Below, in pieces: positions 1 through 8,887 of a stretch of DNA of 64,000 bases. Every line of letters starts with the position of its first letter. Positions within the stretch are counted from its first letter, which is position 1. The position numbers and the translations under genes are program-made. The notes under the pieces were generated by a model. The model was not told the DNA's origin. It was given only the letters and a program-made list of their open reading frames with translations, and made no database searches. The stretch is from Salinimicrobium marinum (GTDB taxonomy: Bacteria; Bacteroidota; Bacteroidia; Flavobacteriales; Flavobacteriaceae). Location of the stretch: contig NZ_BMXB01000001.1 of NCBI RefSeq assembly GCF_014651535.1, forward strand, positions 805,470 through 869,469, in the 5' to 3' direction.

Positions 1-174
1 ATTGTTCTCAAAACAGAAAAATTACCTTTGAACATAGGAATTGAGAAGATCTACAACTTATTTAAGAAGAAATGCCGGTACCTGCGAAGCAGGTTGAGTA
101 GGGTCGATTTTGCGGAAGTCAGGACCGGCATTTTATTTCATCCATTATCTGTTGAAAGTAGTATCAGTTTTTAG
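1..174 (+). other. left-edge open frame, possible 3' end of an unidentified gene
   Basis: Frame 1 is open from the window edge to a TAG at 172-174 (about 57 residues). It is rich in Lys and Arg and matches no family I recognise. It could be the tail of a plus-strand gene that starts outside the window, or chance. An inverted repeat (70-133) lies inside it, which argues against normal coding. No other gene is visible before 273. Confidence 0.2.
70..133. other. inverted repeat / hairpin near left edge
   Basis: A 10-bp arm AAATGCCGGT (70-79) is matched exactly by ACCGGCATTT (124-133). The interior begins with a tight self-complementary CCTGCGAAGCAGG (81-93). The right arm runs into TTTATTTCA. 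It could be a terminator for a plus-strand gene left of the window, a structured RNA, or the end of a mobile element; the sequence does not decide. Confidence 0.35.
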
Positions 175-272
175 ATATTTTCCTGTATAGTTTGTTCTGT
201 TTAATTAGATTCAGATTATATCTTTATTTATGTTCTTTTTCAGAAGTACTTTAAATATCATTTTTTAAGACC

Positions 273-1580
273 TCAGGAAATCAATGGTTTTCGGAAGAAA
301 TATCCGTAATAACCCACCACCAGAAAGCATATAAGAGGCAGGATAAACGAAAAATTGATTTCGGGAACGCCAAGGATATGATGATCGTTTAGCGCCCTTC
401 CTCCCACATCAATTAGGAGCCCCTGCAGTACAGGCATTATGGCACCTCCCACGATTGCCATTACCATAAAAGCCGATGCTACTTTAGCATCTTCTCCCAG
501 ACCTTCTAATGCGATCCCAAAAATTGTTGGGAACATGAGTGACATACAAAAAGAGATTCCTACTAGACAATAAAGACCAAATATTGACTCAATGAAAATA
601 GTGCCCATAGAAAAAGCAACTGCAAGAATGTTGAGAATGAAAAGTAGGTTTCCGGGAGTTGTGAATTTTAGTAGATAAGTAAAAATGAACCTTCCACTTA
701 AAAATAACGCAAATGCGAAATATGCGTAATTCACCGCAATTTCATTAGGAATCCCAAGATTCTCAGCGTAGTGATAAATGTAGGTCCAGCACATAATCTG
801 TGCTCCTACATAAAACAACTGTGTAATGACTCCGCGTGTGAACCTTCTTTCTTTCAAAAGTCGAGAAATGATGGCACTCATTTCAGGTAATTTGCCTGTT
901 TCTTTGGTTTTAGGCATTTTTAAAAATTTAATGATCAGGAAAATCACCAATACGAAAATGCCGAGATAGATATAAGGATTCCGGATGACTTCGAGATCTG
1001 CGGTACGAATGCTTTGCTTTACAGGTTCAGTAAGATTCGTATAATCCTGAATGTCATCTGATCTTAACCTGCTAAGAATAAATGTTTGGGCTACAAAAAG
1101 ACCTCCCATTAGCCCAATAGGATTAAAAGCCTGAGCCAGGTTGAGACGCCTGGTGGCAGTTCTTTCATCTCCCATGGAAAGAATGTATGGATTAGCTGAG
1201 GTTTCCAGAAATGCGAGTCCGAAAGTTAGTATATAAATAGCGATAAGGAAAAATGCATAACTTTCAAAAGCTGCGGCAGGATAGAAGAGCAGAGCTCCTG
1301 TGGCATAAAGTGCTAGCCCTATAAGAACGCCGGATTTGTAGGAGTATTTTCGCATAAAATAGGCAGCAGGAAGCGCAAGGGTAAAGTAACCGCCATAGAA
1401 GGAAAGCTGCACCAGGGAAGCTTGAAAATTATTCAGCTCCAACACCTTTTTAAAGGCAGTAACCATTGGGTCTGTAATGGCATTTGCAAAACCCCAGAGT
1501 GCAAAAAGGGAGGTAATAAGAATAAAAGGTAAAACTACTTCTTTTGGTACTAGTGGAGTGCTCCTCTTTTCTTCTGTCAT
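273..1580 (-). CDS. fucP: L-fucose:H+ symporter (FucP-like, MFS)
   Basis: A 435-residue major facilitator protein with about 12 hydrophobic segments. It aligns by eye with the FucP family: an acidic residue in the first helix (Asp37, context ANAITDPM) and the glutamate in helix 4 (Glu126, context FLETSANPY) correspond to the two acidic residues used for sugar and proton coupling in E. coli FucP. Length is normal. It is the last gene of the minus-strand locus, starting 5 bp after the preceding SDR stop. Its place beside an alpha-L-fucosidase and fucose-oxidation genes makes L-fucose the likely substrate, imported across the inner membrane. Another hexose within the FucP/GluP family cannot be excluded from sequence alone. 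Confidence 0.85.
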   Translation of the reverse strand: MTEEKRSTPLVPKEVVLPFILITSLFALWGFANAITDPMVTAFKKVLELNNFQASLVQLSFYGGYFTLALPAAYFMRKYSYKSGVLIGLALYATGALLFYPAAAFESYAFFLIAIYILTFGLAFLETSANPYILSMGDERTATRRLNLAQAFNPIGLMGGLFVAQTFILSRLRSDDIQDYTNLTEPVKQSIRTADLEVIRNPYIYLGIFVLVIFLIIKFLKMPKTKETGKLPEMSAIISRLLKERRFTRGVITQLFYVGAQIMCWTYIYHYAENLGIPNEIAVNYAYFAFALFLSGRFIFTYLLKFTTPGNLLFILNILAVAFSMGTIFIESIFGLYCLVGISFCMSLMFPTIFGIALEGLGEDAKVASAFMVMAIVGGAIMPVLQGLLIDVGGRALNDHHILGVPEINFSFILPLICFLVVGYYGYFFRKPLIS

Positions 1581-1585
1581 ACCCG

Positions 1586-2368
1586 TTAGGTTATGGAACG
1601 GTCCAGGTGAGTGTATCCTCCATCTACTACCAGATGCTGTCCTGTAATGTGAGAAGCTTCCTTCGAAAGCAGGAACAGCACACTCGATGCGATCTCTGTA
1701 CTACTGGTCATTCTTTTTTCCAGTGGAATTTTATTGGTGATGGCCTTGAGTTTTTGTCCAGGATTATCAAATCCTGAAATCCAGTTTTGATATAAAGGTG
1801 TCATAACCTCAGCAGGAATGACGGCATTTACGCGAATTCCAAAAGGTAACAATTCCACTGCCCATTCGCGGGTAAGCGCCAGCTGTGCTCCTTTTGCAGC
1901 AGCATACCCAGAAGTGCCCCCCTGTCCTGTTAAAGCTGTTTTTGAACTTATATTGACAATAGTGCCACCGGAATGTTTCAGCGCGTTAAGACAAAAATGT
2001 GCCATATCATAATAATGGTTCAGGTTAGAGTTGAGAGATTCCTTAAAAGCATCGGGCGAACCATTTTCCAGTCCTATGCTATCATTTCTTCCTGCGTTAT
2101 TTACCAGGCCATAAATAGTTCCGAATTTGTCAAGGGTTTTTCGGACTACCTGCTCACAAATACCCGGTACATTAAGGTCACCTTCAATGAAATAGCATTT
2201 TTTTCCGGCATCCCGCAGTTCTTTTTCCAGCTTTTTACCACTTTCGGGAGTACGGCCTATGAAGACTGGAATTCCCTGTTCCCCGGCGATCTTTCGGGAA
2301 ATAGCTTCTCCTATTCCTTTGGTGCCTCCCGTGACGATAATTACCTTATCCCTGAGCTGTAGGTCCAT
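1586..2368 (-). CDS. SDR oxidoreductase, probable L-fucose dehydrogenase
   Basis: A 260-residue classical short-chain dehydrogenase. The NAD(P)-binding TGGTKGIG is at 13-20, NNAG at 90-93, and the catalytic Ser142, Tyr155 (GYAAAKG) and Lys159 are all present. It sits 2 bp after the GH95 fucosidase and 5 bp before fucP, so it is clearly translated in the same operon. By pathway logic this is the first oxidation step, L-fucose to L-fuconolactone, because the second SDR of the locus sits next to fuconate dehydratase and fits the later step. The assignment between the two SDRs is inference; the family call is firm. Confidence 0.75.
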   Translation of the reverse strand: MDLQLRDKVIIVTGGTKGIGEAISRKIAGEQGIPVFIGRTPESGKKLEKELRDAGKKCYFIEGDLNVPGICEQVVRKTLDKFGTIYGLVNNAGRNDSIGLENGSPDAFKESLNSNLNHYYDMAHFCLNALKHSGGTIVNISSKTALTGQGGTSGYAAAKGAQLALTREWAVELLPFGIRVNAVIPAEVMTPLYQNWISGFDNPGQKLKAITNKIPLEKRMTSSTEIASSVLFLLSKEASHITGQHLVVDGGYTHLDRSIT

Positions 2369-2370
2369 TT

Positions 2371-4749
2371 CTACTTATTTCCATTGAGTAATTCGCCGGT
2401 TAAGATAACAGGATTATTTTTTTTGAGCTCAACCCTTATTTCTTTTTCTCCATATTTTATTCTTATAGTTTGATCTTCAGGGGAATTTAAAATTAATTCC
2501 TGAAGCTTTCCTTCTTTCCAGGAAATATTCACCTCAATGTTTCCTCTTGCTTTTAAACCTTTTATACTCCCGGTTTTCCATTCCTCCGGAAGAGCAGGAA
2601 GAATGCGTAGAAAACCTTCGTGTGATTGCAGGAGCATTTCGGCTATTCCTGCCGTGAATCCGAAATTTCCGTCTATCTGAAAAGGTGGGTGTATGTCCAG
2701 GAGGTTTGGATAGATCGATCTTTGCATGAAGAGATTGACATGTTCTTTTGCTGCTTTGGCATCAAGCAGACGGGCATAGAAATTAATGACCCAGGCCCGG
2801 CTCCAGCCCGGACCGGCTCCTCCGTGCTCAAGCCGGTGTTCAATGGTTTTGCGCGCAGCTTCGAATAATTTCGGATCCTGACTCGTAATATCATCCCCGG
2901 GATGTAAGGCGTATAAATGAGAAATATGACGATGCCCTTTTTCAGGTTCTTCATATTCCCGATCCCATTCCAGAAGTCTGCCGTCTGCGCCTATCTGTAA
3001 TCCTGGGCGCAGCTGTGCTCGTTGTGCTTTTATCTTCTGAATAAATTCATCCGATTTCCCCAGAATATTTGCAGATTCAATAGTGTTGTCAAATACTTCT
3101 GTAATGATCTGGTGACCCATGGCAGTGCCTCGGGATAAAGCTGCAGGCTCGCCATCGGGAGCCAGGTAACGGTTTTCCGGGGAAGTTTCGGGGGTGGAGA
3201 TGAGGCTGCCGTCCCGCGGATCTTCAGTTAACCAGTCCGAATAAAACTCGGCGTAGGCTTTCAGAGCGGGGTATGCACGTTCTTTTAAAAAGGTGGTATC
3301 CTGGGTGAATCTATAGTGCTCCCAATAATGTTGTGCCAGCCAGCCTCCACCGTGGATCCATGATCCCCAGTAGGCTGTTTCGGCCTGCATCCAGGGTGCA
3401 GCCCAGAGATCGGTAGTTTGATGCGCTACCGTTCCGCTCATACCGTATTGCTCCCGGGCAAGGATTTTTCCCCGTTCGATCAGGCGGTCTGTAAAGTCAA
3501 AAAGCGGCTCCTGGAATTCGCTCAGATTTGCCGGCCCTGCAGGCCAGTAATTCATTTGTAAATTTATATTCAGGTGGTAATCTGCATTCCAAGGTGCCTG
3601 GATATGCTCGTTCCAAAGACCCTGCAGGTTGGCGGGATTTGTTCCGGGACGGGAACTGGAGATCAATAAATACCGGCCAAACTGGCATAGCTTTGCCACC
3701 AGGTCACGGTCTTTTTTTCCGTTTTTTACCCGCTGAAGCCGTTCTGTTGTAGAGAGTTTATTGAGTTCGTGATGGCCAAGATCAATGGAGGTACGGTTGT
3801 AATATGTCTTATGATCCTTCGTGTGTTCTAAAAATACTTTTTCAAAATCTTTGTTATCAAGGTTTTCCAAAGTTTTTTCGTTGTTTCTAGAGTAATCGTC
3901 ATGATAAAAACTAGTACTGCTAACGATATACAGCGTAGTTTCCTGCACATTTTCAAACGTCATTGTATCGCCACCGGAGGTAACAGTACCAGGTGTTGAT
4001 TCTGCTTTCAGGATGGTTTCAAAAGATACTCCATAATCTATTTCTACAGGTTCAGAATTGCGGGCGCCCCCGTACTGGGTGATCATTCCCTCCATTTTTA
4101 GCATATTTTGTTTCGGAGAGGAAACCTTAACGGTTGGGTGCCCTTGATCTTTAGGTCTACTAAGGGAAAGTTTGAAATCCATTCCTTCAGGATTCTCAGT
4201 TTTGATCCTTACTACCAGAACGTCATTGGGAGCAGAGGAGAAGATCTCCTGGGATACCTTATGCCCATCTGCTTTGTAAGTTGTTGTGGTAATTGCTTTT
4301 TCAAGGTTCAGTTCTCGCCTGTAATCGGTGATATTATCGTTCTTATATTCAATAAATAGATCACCCATAGTTTGATGGGAACGGGCGACTCCTTTATAGG
4401 AAAAACGTTCTACGATAAGACTGTCTGCCAAATGAAACTGGCCGGTTTCAATAAATTTCCGGAGTTCCGCAAGGTCTTCGGGAGTGCCTTTGCTGTTTCC
4501 CCAATCGGGGCCGCCCGGCCACAAGGAATCTTCATTCAACTGAATCCTTTCGTTCTTCGGATCTCCGAAAACCATCGCACCGAGTCTTCCGTTACCTACC
4601 GGTAAGGCATGATCCCAGCTCTCTGCAGGGGATTCGTACCATAAAATGTGCTGATTTTCAGGAAGGGATTGGGCCGTAGCGGGAATGGAAGATAAAAGCA
4701 AAACCAGTAAAGAGGCAAAAAATCTGAAAACATGTAGGTGGTATTTCAT
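2371..4749 (-). CDS. GH95 alpha-L-fucosidase, secreted
   Basis: A 792-residue protein with an N-terminal signal peptide ending near ATAQS (about residue 27). GH95 hallmarks are intact: the paired asparagines in HLNINLQMNYWP (Asn394 and Asn396), the general acid in ETSPEN (Glu525) and the conserved aspartate in QIDGNFG (Asp693), matching Asn421/Asn423, Glu566 and Asp766 of Bifidobacterium AfcA. GH95 enzymes are inverting and typically release terminal Fuc-alpha-1,2-Gal, the linkage of the fucosylated xyloglucan side chain. It probably acts in the periplasm after SusCD uptake. A 145-bp gap from the FAH gene upstream could hold a weak internal promoter, but I see no clear box. Confidence 0.93.
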   Translation of the reverse strand: MKYHLHVFRFFASLLVLLLSSIPATAQSLPENQHILWYESPAESWDHALPVGNGRLGAMVFGDPKNERIQLNEDSLWPGGPDWGNSKGTPEDLAELRKFIETGQFHLADSLIVERFSYKGVARSHQTMGDLFIEYKNDNITDYRRELNLEKAITTTTYKADGHKVSQEIFSSAPNDVLVVRIKTENPEGMDFKLSLSRPKDQGHPTVKVSSPKQNMLKMEGMITQYGGARNSEPVEIDYGVSFETILKAESTPGTVTSGGDTMTFENVQETTLYIVSSTSFYHDDYSRNNEKTLENLDNKDFEKVFLEHTKDHKTYYNRTSIDLGHHELNKLSTTERLQRVKNGKKDRDLVAKLCQFGRYLLISSSRPGTNPANLQGLWNEHIQAPWNADYHLNINLQMNYWPAGPANLSEFQEPLFDFTDRLIERGKILAREQYGMSGTVAHQTTDLWAAPWMQAETAYWGSWIHGGGWLAQHYWEHYRFTQDTTFLKERAYPALKAYAEFYSDWLTEDPRDGSLISTPETSPENRYLAPDGEPAALSRGTAMGHQIITEVFDNTIESANILGKSDEFIQKIKAQRAQLRPGLQIGADGRLLEWDREYEEPEKGHRHISHLYALHPGDDITSQDPKLFEAARKTIEHRLEHGGAGPGWSRAWVINFYARLLDAKAAKEHVNLFMQRSIYPNLLDIHPPFQIDGNFGFTAGIAEMLLQSHEGFLRILPALPEEWKTGSIKGLKARGNIEVNISWKEGKLQELILNSPEDQTIRIKYGEKEIRVELKKNNPVILTGELLNGNK

Positions 4750-4894
4750 GAGCTAAATATTATAAATATATGTGAGTCTTACTGAATTCGGAATTTATTC
4801 TGCATAAAATATTCTATCGGAGGCCCTTCCGAAATAGGCTTTTCGTGAATTTAAAATCCTGAAACATTTATTAGGAGAAGTGCAAAAAAAACGA

Positions 4895-5752
4895 TCACTC
4901 CTCATAGGCTTTGACATGCTGCCTCGAACTTCCCAATCCGTCAATACCCAGTTCAACCACATCTCCGGATCTGAGGTAACGCTGAGGTTTTAATCCCATT
5001 CCGACACCGAATGGAGTTCCGGTGGAAATTACATCTCCGGGTAGAAGGGTCATAAACTGACTAATGTAGCTTACCACTTCAGCGATGTTAAAAACAAAAT
5101 CTGAGGTATTGCTGTCCTGCATCGTTTTTCCATTCAACTTTAACCATAGGTTGAGGTTGTTGGGATCCTTAATTTCATCTTTGGTCACCAGATATGGCCC
5201 GAGAGGAGCGAAGGTATCACAGCTTTTCCCTTTCACCCACTGGCCTTCACGTTCCAGCTGAAATTCACGTTCGCTGTAATCGTTATGTAATACATATCCT
5301 GCAACAGCATCCATCGCTTCAGATTCACTACAGTAGGAAGTTTTCTTCCCAATTACCACTGCTAGTTCCACTTCCCAGTCTGTCTTTTTGCTGTTCTTGG
5401 GTATAATAAGATCATCGTTAGGACCGACAATTGCTGAAGTTGCTTTAAAGAACAAGACTGGCTCCTGTGGTGGTTTCATTCCACTTTCTTCTGCGTGTTT
5501 TGCGTAATTGAGTCCGATACAAATTAGCTTTGAAGGCCTTTTTAGTGGACTTCCCAATCTTATATCTGAAGGAATTTCAGAGCAGGAATTATGGTTAGAT
5601 GAGAGCCATTCTTTTAATTTTTGGATACCATCTTCTGCAAAGAAATCTTCGTTATAATCTATGGTGAACGAGGAAACATTTAATCTTTTCCCGTCTTCCA
5701 ATTCAACTCCCGGTTTTTCTCTATTTAAATCTCCAAAACGTATTAATTTCAT
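4895..5752 (-). CDS. fumarylacetoacetate hydrolase family protein, probable 2,4-diketo-3-deoxy-L-fuconate hydrolase
   Basis: A 285-residue FAH-superfamily enzyme. The core starts at LICIGLNYAKHAEE (about 76-89), and the divalent-metal ligands are visible as Glu127 and Glu129 (DWEVELAVVIG) and Asp158 (HNDYSERE). The GDVISTGTPFGVGMG loop near the C-terminus is typical. In the oxidative L-fucose pathway this family cleaves 2,4-diketo-3-deoxy-L-fuconate to pyruvate and L-lactate. The gene follows the second SDR by 31 bp and is flanked by other fucose genes, which supports that role. A related acylpyruvase activity is the alternative. Confidence 0.85.
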   Translation of the reverse strand: MKLIRFGDLNREKPGVELEDGKRLNVSSFTIDYNEDFFAEDGIQKLKEWLSSNHNSCSEIPSDIRLGSPLKRPSKLICIGLNYAKHAEESGMKPPQEPVLFFKATSAIVGPNDDLIIPKNSKKTDWEVELAVVIGKKTSYCSESEAMDAVAGYVLHNDYSEREFQLEREGQWVKGKSCDTFAPLGPYLVTKDEIKDPNNLNLWLKLNGKTMQDSNTSDFVFNIAEVVSYISQFMTLLPGDVISTGTPFGVGMGLKPQRYLRSGDVVELGIDGLGSSRQHVKAYEE

Positions 5753-5783
5753 ATAATTTTTATCTTCAACAGTTGTTAGCTTT

Positions 5784-6548
5784 TCAGCTGTTCAATTTAA
5801 TGAATCCTCCATCTATGGGGAAATCTGTTCCGGTAATAAAAGAAGCCTCATTCGAGCACAGGTAGACGGCAAGATCTGCCACTTCTTTTGGTTCTCCCAT
5901 ACGACCAATGGGTTGTGTAGCAGATAATTTTTTAAACATTTCTTTTTCCTTTCCAGGATAATTTTCTGAAAGGAAACCGTCCACAAACGGGGTGTGGATC
6001 CTTGCGGGGGAAATACTGTTGCAACGAATACCGTAATCGAGATAATCTTTAGCAACCGAGTAAGTCATCGTCAGTACAGCACCTTTAGTCATCGAGTATG
6101 CAAATCTTTCTGAAATACCTACCGAAGAAGCTATGGAGGCGATGTTGATGATCACAGCATTCTTATTTTTCATCCGCGGAATGCAGGCATACATACAGTT
6201 GTAGGTTCCTTTGATGTTTACCTGGTACAATCTGTCGAGATCTACTTCTTCAGTTTGTTCGATCGTTCCCACATGTGCAATTCCGGCATTATTGATCAGG
6301 ATCTGAAATTCCGGAAGTTTTTGAATTACAGCTTCCACCTCCTTTTGTTTACTAATGTCACAGGTATGAACAACAACAACTTCTCTCTCTTTGTTCAGTG
6401 CTGAAGCCAGTTTCACACCAATTTCAGAATTTATTTCAAGGATATGGACCGTGGCACCTTGTTCTACAAAAGCTTCAGTAATTGCTTTTCCAATTCCGCT
6501 GGCGCCTCCTGTTACAATGGCTATTTTATTTTTTAAACTGAATTTCAT
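5784..6548 (-). CDS. SDR oxidoreductase, probable 2-keto-3-deoxy-L-fuconate dehydrogenase
   Basis: A 254-residue classical SDR with TGGASGIG at 13-20, NNAG near 86-89, catalytic Ser138, Tyr151 and Lys155 (YSMTK), and the TGTDFPIDGG C-terminal signature. The start codon directly follows the stop codon of fuconate dehydratase (6549), so the two are translationally linked. That adjacency, and the downstream FAH hydrolase, make oxidation of 2-keto-3-deoxy-L-fuconate at C4 the likely reaction, as in the Xanthomonas pathway. NAD preference is suggested by the acidic residue after beta-2 (HILEIN). The substrate is inferred from context. Confidence 0.82.
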   Translation of the reverse strand: MKFSLKNKIAIVTGGASGIGKAITEAFVEQGATVHILEINSEIGVKLASALNKEREVVVVHTCDISKQKEVEAVIQKLPEFQILINNAGIAHVGTIEQTEEVDLDRLYQVNIKGTYNCMYACIPRMKNKNAVIINIASIASSVGISERFAYSMTKGAVLTMTYSVAKDYLDYGIRCNSISPARIHTPFVDGFLSENYPGKEKEMFKKLSATQPIGRMGEPKEVADLAVYLCSNEASFITGTDFPIDGGFIKLNS

Positions 6549-7892
6549 TTAATTAATTATTGGAGTCTTTATAATATTCTCCAATTCTGACTTCCAGATG
6601 GCTCCAGATGGAAAAGAATATTCTTTTAAAGATTCTTTTTTCATGGTAACACTGTAGCCGGGTGCTGCTGGAAGGAGATAATTGCCGTTTTTAATCACCA
6701 CGGGATCAACAAAATGTTCGTGCAGATGATCCACATATTCAATTACCCTGTTCTCGATTCTTCCACTTATGGAAATATAATCTATCATGGATAAATGCTG
6801 TACATATTCGCAAAGACCTACACCACCGGCGTGAGGACAAACCGGAATTGCAAATTTTGCAGCCATAAGCAAAATTGCAAGAATTTCGTTTACACCACCA
6901 ACCCTGCAACTGTCGATCTGGCAAATTCCCATGGCATCTGCCTGCATGAGTTGTTTAAAAATAATTCGGTTTTGGCAATGTTCTCCCGTTGCAACATGAA
7001 TTGGAGCTACGGCTTTTGCAATTTTAGCATGCCCCAGTATGTCATCTGGGCTGGTGGGTTCTTCGATCCACCAGGGATTAAATTGGGAAAGGATTTTCAT
7101 GTTTTCAATGGCTTCATCCACATCCCATTTCTGGTTGGCGTCCATCATTAGTTTCAGGTCTTCACCAATTTCATCTTTTATGATAGAGGCCCGACGAATA
7201 TCTTCCCCCAGATTAGAACCTACTTTCATTTTTACATACTTCCAGCCGGCGGCTTTGGCTTCACGACACAACTCCCGGAGTTTTTTATCTGAATACCCCA
7301 ACCAACCCACTGAGGTATTATAAGCGGGATAACCATTTTTTTCCAGATAGGTGATGCGCTTCTGTTTGGTGCTTTCTTTTTCCTTCAGCATAGCAATGGC
7401 TTCTTCAGGAGTAATGACATCTGTAATATATTTGAAGTCCACGCAGGAAACCAGTTGTTCCGGAGTCATATCGGCTAAAAGTTTCCAGAGAGGTTTTTCT
7501 TCAACTTTGGCATAAAGATCCCAAACTGCATTTACCACGGCTCCCGTTGCAAGATGAATAACCCCTTTCTCGGGCCCCAACCATCTCAACTGACTGTCGC
7601 CGGTGATCATCGTCCAGAAGGCTCCCATATCTTCAGTGAATGAACTAAGGGTTTTATTGAGAAGCAGAGGAGATAAGGCTTCAATGGCTTTCGCACAAAT
7701 TTCATTTCCACGGCCAATTGTAAAAGTGAGTCCGTGGCCTTCCAGGTTGTTGGGATGATCCGTTTTCAAGATAACATAGGCTGCAGAATAATCGGGATCT
7801 GTATTCATAGCATCGGAACCAATAAAATTCCGGCTGGTAGGAAAGCGCACATCATGCACCTCAATATCTACGATCTTAATTTGTTGTTTCAT
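6549..7892 (-). CDS. L-fuconate dehydratase (enolase superfamily)
   Basis: A 447-residue enolase-superfamily protein of the mandelate racemase subgroup. All landmarks of Xanthomonas L-fuconate dehydratase are present at matching spacing: Lys221 and Lys223 (KMK), metal ligands Asp251, Glu277 and Glu304, then Asp327 and His354 (CPHAGG). The N-terminal capping domain (DVRFPTSRNFIGSDAMNTD) is also that of the FucD group. It converts L-fuconate to 2-keto-3-deoxy-L-fuconate in the cytoplasm. It lies 3 bp after the AraC regulator gene and directly abuts the SDR. This is the firmest single marker of a non-phosphorylating fucose pathway here. Confidence 0.92.
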   Translation of the reverse strand: MKQQIKIVDIEVHDVRFPTSRNFIGSDAMNTDPDYSAAYVILKTDHPNNLEGHGLTFTIGRGNEICAKAIEALSPLLLNKTLSSFTEDMGAFWTMITGDSQLRWLGPEKGVIHLATGAVVNAVWDLYAKVEEKPLWKLLADMTPEQLVSCVDFKYITDVITPEEAIAMLKEKESTKQKRITYLEKNGYPAYNTSVGWLGYSDKKLRELCREAKAAGWKYVKMKVGSNLGEDIRRASIIKDEIGEDLKLMMDANQKWDVDEAIENMKILSQFNPWWIEEPTSPDDILGHAKIAKAVAPIHVATGEHCQNRIIFKQLMQADAMGICQIDSCRVGGVNEILAILLMAAKFAIPVCPHAGGVGLCEYVQHLSMIDYISISGRIENRVIEYVDHLHEHFVDPVVIKNGNYLLPAAPGYSVTMKKESLKEYSFPSGAIWKSELENIIKTPIIN

Positions 7893-7895
7893 AAT

Positions 7896-8774
7896 CTAAT
7901 TTCTTGAATACACACGACTGTAATCCTGGAGGTATTCTGTAGGTGAGTAGTTGGTGATGGCTTTGAACTGCCTGTTGAAATTGGAGAGGTTGTTAAAGCC
8001 AGATTCGTAACAAATATCTGTTACACTATATTTTTGTTCCAAAAGCATTTTGCATGCATATCCCACCCGTATCTCATTGAGGTATCGGGAAAAAGTTTTT
8101 CTGCTAACTTTTTTAAAAAACCTGCTAAATGCCGACGGATTCATATGGGCAATTTCTGATATCTCTTCCAGAGAAATGGGTTTTTTAAAATTGTTGAAGA
8201 CATAAGAATATACCTTGTCCAGGTTGTTGTTTTCACTGCGATGGAAGGTGCTTAAAAAGCCTGTACTCGATAACAGAACGTAATCTTCCCATTTTGACAA
8301 AAGATTAAGGATCTCAAGCATTTTAATGACTCTTTCAAAATCATCAAGTGCTACCATCTGTTTTATTTTTCCAATGATCTCCTCATTTTTATCTTTAAAT
8401 TTTATTCCCCGCCGCGCTTTTTCAAAAAGCTGACCGATATGTTTCATCTCTGGAGTTTCTAAAAAATCTTTTCCAAGAAACTCCTGTTTGAAATGAACAG
8501 CTATGGCTTCGGCTTTCAGCTCTGAACCTTCAGCAAAATAAGCTTTGTCATTTAGCCACATATGAGGCAAATTCTTGCCCAGAAGAATAATTTCCCCCTG
8601 GCTAAACTTTTCGATACTGTCCCCGACAAATCTCGTTCCTGTACTTTTAAGCACCACTACAAGCTCCAACTGTTCATGGTAGTGCCACAGCTTTAAAAAA
8701 TTTGAATAGCTGTTGTAGTGTACCGAAAGAGATTTATTCCGGAGATCGGACCTGTCTAAAAAATGTAATTTCAT
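7896..8774 (-). CDS. AraC family transcriptional regulator
   Basis: A 292-residue regulator with an N-terminal cupin-like sensor (LWHYHEQLELVVVL; IILLGKNLPHMW) and a C-terminal pair of helix-turn-helix motifs (about 190-285; ISLEEISEIAHMNPSAFSRF and VTDICYESGFNNLSNFNRQF). It is the only recognisable regulator inside the 26-kb locus and heads the fucose-catabolism segment, 3 bp before fuconate dehydratase. It most likely senses fucose or a pathway intermediate and activates the fucose genes; ligand and operator are not visible in sequence. A 113-bp gap separates it from the GH5 gene. Confidence 0.9.
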   Translation of the reverse strand: MKLHFLDRSDLRNKSLSVHYNSYSNFLKLWHYHEQLELVVVLKSTGTRFVGDSIEKFSQGEIILLGKNLPHMWLNDKAYFAEGSELKAEAIAVHFKQEFLGKDFLETPEMKHIGQLFEKARRGIKFKDKNEEIIGKIKQMVALDDFERVIKMLEILNLLSKWEDYVLLSSTGFLSTFHRSENNNLDKVYSYVFNNFKKPISLEEISEIAHMNPSAFSRFFKKVSRKTFSRYLNEIRVGYACKMLLEQKYSVTDICYESGFNNLSNFNRQFKAITNYSPTEYLQDYSRVYSRN

Positions 8775-8887
8775 GGTGTTAGCCTTTGACTTTTTTCGAT
8801 CCTTATTCCGATTTCAGGAAATGATCAAGAATTCTTTGAAAGTTGGAAGAAACATTGGTGGGTTGTCTTGTAGAGTATAGCCATGGT

